Below are positions 62,981-64,000 of a DNA stretch of 64,000 nucleotides, piece after piece. The stretch is from contig OU612066.1 in the NCBI GenBank assembly GCA_914767715.1, positions 4,841,001 through 4,905,000 of the forward strand, in the 5' to 3' direction. The notes beneath the pieces were generated by a model. That model had not been told where the DNA came from and searched no databases. It saw nothing but the letters and a program-made list of their open reading frames with translations. The position numbers were made by a program, and so were the translations under genes. How positions within the stretch are numbered: the first letter of the stretch is position 1; the number at the start of each line of letters is the position of its first letter. The DNA comes from Membranipora membranacea (lineage: Eukaryota; Bryozoa; Gymnolaemata; Cheilostomatida; Membraniporidae).

Positions 62981-64000
62981 TTTGATTATTTTCCGTTTTT
63001 GCAACTTAAAGTCATGTTACATTCTTTGCCCTACCATCAATATGAGCTGCTTGAAGTGAATTTTTTTGGGCTCAGTACCCCTCCCCCCCTCCCCTTCCTC
63101 ACTCCCCCCCCCCCCCAATTATTCCCAAACGGCAGCATATGCAAGCTTGTTTCTTGCAACAAAAAAGACAACGAAAAGAGCGATTTTTGAGCAGATGAAT
63201 CCAAGAAAATCCTGCGTTTCGTGTAAATCCCCATTTGAATTAGGCAGCTGCGCAGCAGCGATTCTTGGGAAGGTCAGCATAGGGGATTGCCGGCACTATG
63301 AGAGGTTTGTCCCCCATGCCAAGAAGAGGATGCCGGGAAATATGTTAGATTGGTGCTGCATTGCTATTACTTTTGGACAATACTCTAGAAATGATAAACA
63401 GTATAGAAGCTAGCGAAACTGGAAAATTGAAGTCGGCATTACCGGCTATTGTTATCGACAACACAAATTATGACCTTTAGGTGGTAATCCACAGTCCAGT
63501 GGTCCAGTCTAGTGCTTAGATCACTGCTGACACTGTCATAATCAAACAAAAGAGTAACTCACCAGAGCCCGCTACTTGCTGCCAGCTTTCAACTGGCGTG
63601 TTGTACCCTGCTCTGTGAGCGCAGCGTTTAGTCCGGCAGAATGCTAAACAATGAAGCTAAGCACGATGTCGCGTCGAAAAGATTGTTGCCACATGGTTCA
63701 TGGGGCATGCTACAAATGTTGAGCCCAATCCCAAAAAGTCCAGCACGAATAGATGTTTCTATGAGCCATCGAACCGGGCAGGCCCTCCATCCTCAAATAA
63801 AAACAGTAGCAAAATTGGAAACTTTGAATGTGATGGAGAAGAATTATATGTTTGATAATAGATGGTAGAAATTTTGAAGATGGAGAAGCATAATTTTTGT
63901 GTCAAGTAAAGTAACAAGTTAAAATGAGTCTAGATGAAAGACTATAAACATGCAAAAGAAAAATAAGAGTTGCATGCACTTGTTTTGTTAATACTGCATC

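Larger units (their letters stand above)
35750..64000 (+). repeat. Type B 5S rDNA tandem sub-array (24 units)
   Basis: Second block of the array in the same orientation, with gene-to-gene spacing of 1165-1182 bp. Compared with type A, the 180-bp segment is replaced by AGTCCAGT, one CTGGCGTGTT copy is missing, and AATTAGGCAGCTGCGCAGCAGCG carries 12 extra bases. Diagnostic bases include GACAACG, TTTCGTGTAAATCC, AAGCTTGTTTC, CTGACACTG, CTTTGAATGTG, CCCTCCATCC and GTGTCAAGTAAAG. Units from about 50.5 to 60.4 kb are nearly perfect copies of one another. Those from 35.8 to 50 kb carry scattered homopolymer indels. The window ends in the AT-rich region about 30 bp before the next expected gene. Confidence 0.97.

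Noticed and set aside
1-64000. CRISPR array or bacterial repeat system
   Set aside because: Repeat units are over 1 kb and contain eukaryotic 5S genes; there are no short direct repeats with variable spacers.

Overview
This window is one long head-to-tail tandem array of 5S ribosomal RNA genes from a eukaryotic nuclear genome, almost certainly an invertebrate animal. I count 50 complete 5S genes, all on the + strand. No protein-coding gene, tRNA gene or transposon with recognisable ends is supported anywhere. The animal assignment rests on the 119-nt gene: it closes a 9-bp helix I, has metazoan-like internal box A, intermediate element and box C promoter sequences, and ends in a short T run. 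The GTCTACGG...TGTAGACT termini and the GGTGACCGCC box C core resemble non-vertebrate 5S genes (cnidarian, sponge and protostome types) more than vertebrate ones. I cannot name the species.

Layout. Positions 1-35549 hold 26 genes in 'type A' units with a period of about 1335-1350 bp. Positions 35550-35749 are a 200-N assembly gap. Positions 35750-64000 hold 24 genes in shorter 'type B' units with a period of about 1165-1182 bp. The 5S genes are nearly invariant across both blocks. The spacers differ by a 180-bp segment present only in A (8 unrelated bases in B), a 10-bp tandem duplication in A, a 12-bp insertion in B that forms a GC palindrome, and a set of diagnostic single-base differences. 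The two types do not interleave: the switch falls in or beside the gap.

Each unit reads in the same order: 5S gene, oligo-T terminators, a C-rich pyrimidine tract of variable length, about 800-1000 bp of unique-looking spacer with several short inverted repeats, and then an AT-rich stretch with a TATA-like ATAAAA at -30 before the next gene. The genes are expected to be transcribed by RNA polymerase III from the internal promoter, probably helped by the -30 element. The array shows the hallmarks of concerted evolution: near-identical units, shared minor variants in separate units, and one patchwork A/B unit near 42.8-43.3 kb.

Sequence quality is uneven. Single-base homopolymer indels cluster from about 29.6 to 50 kb, on both sides of the gap, and affect nine annotated 5S copies. 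These are more likely consensus errors at contig ends than real pseudogenes.
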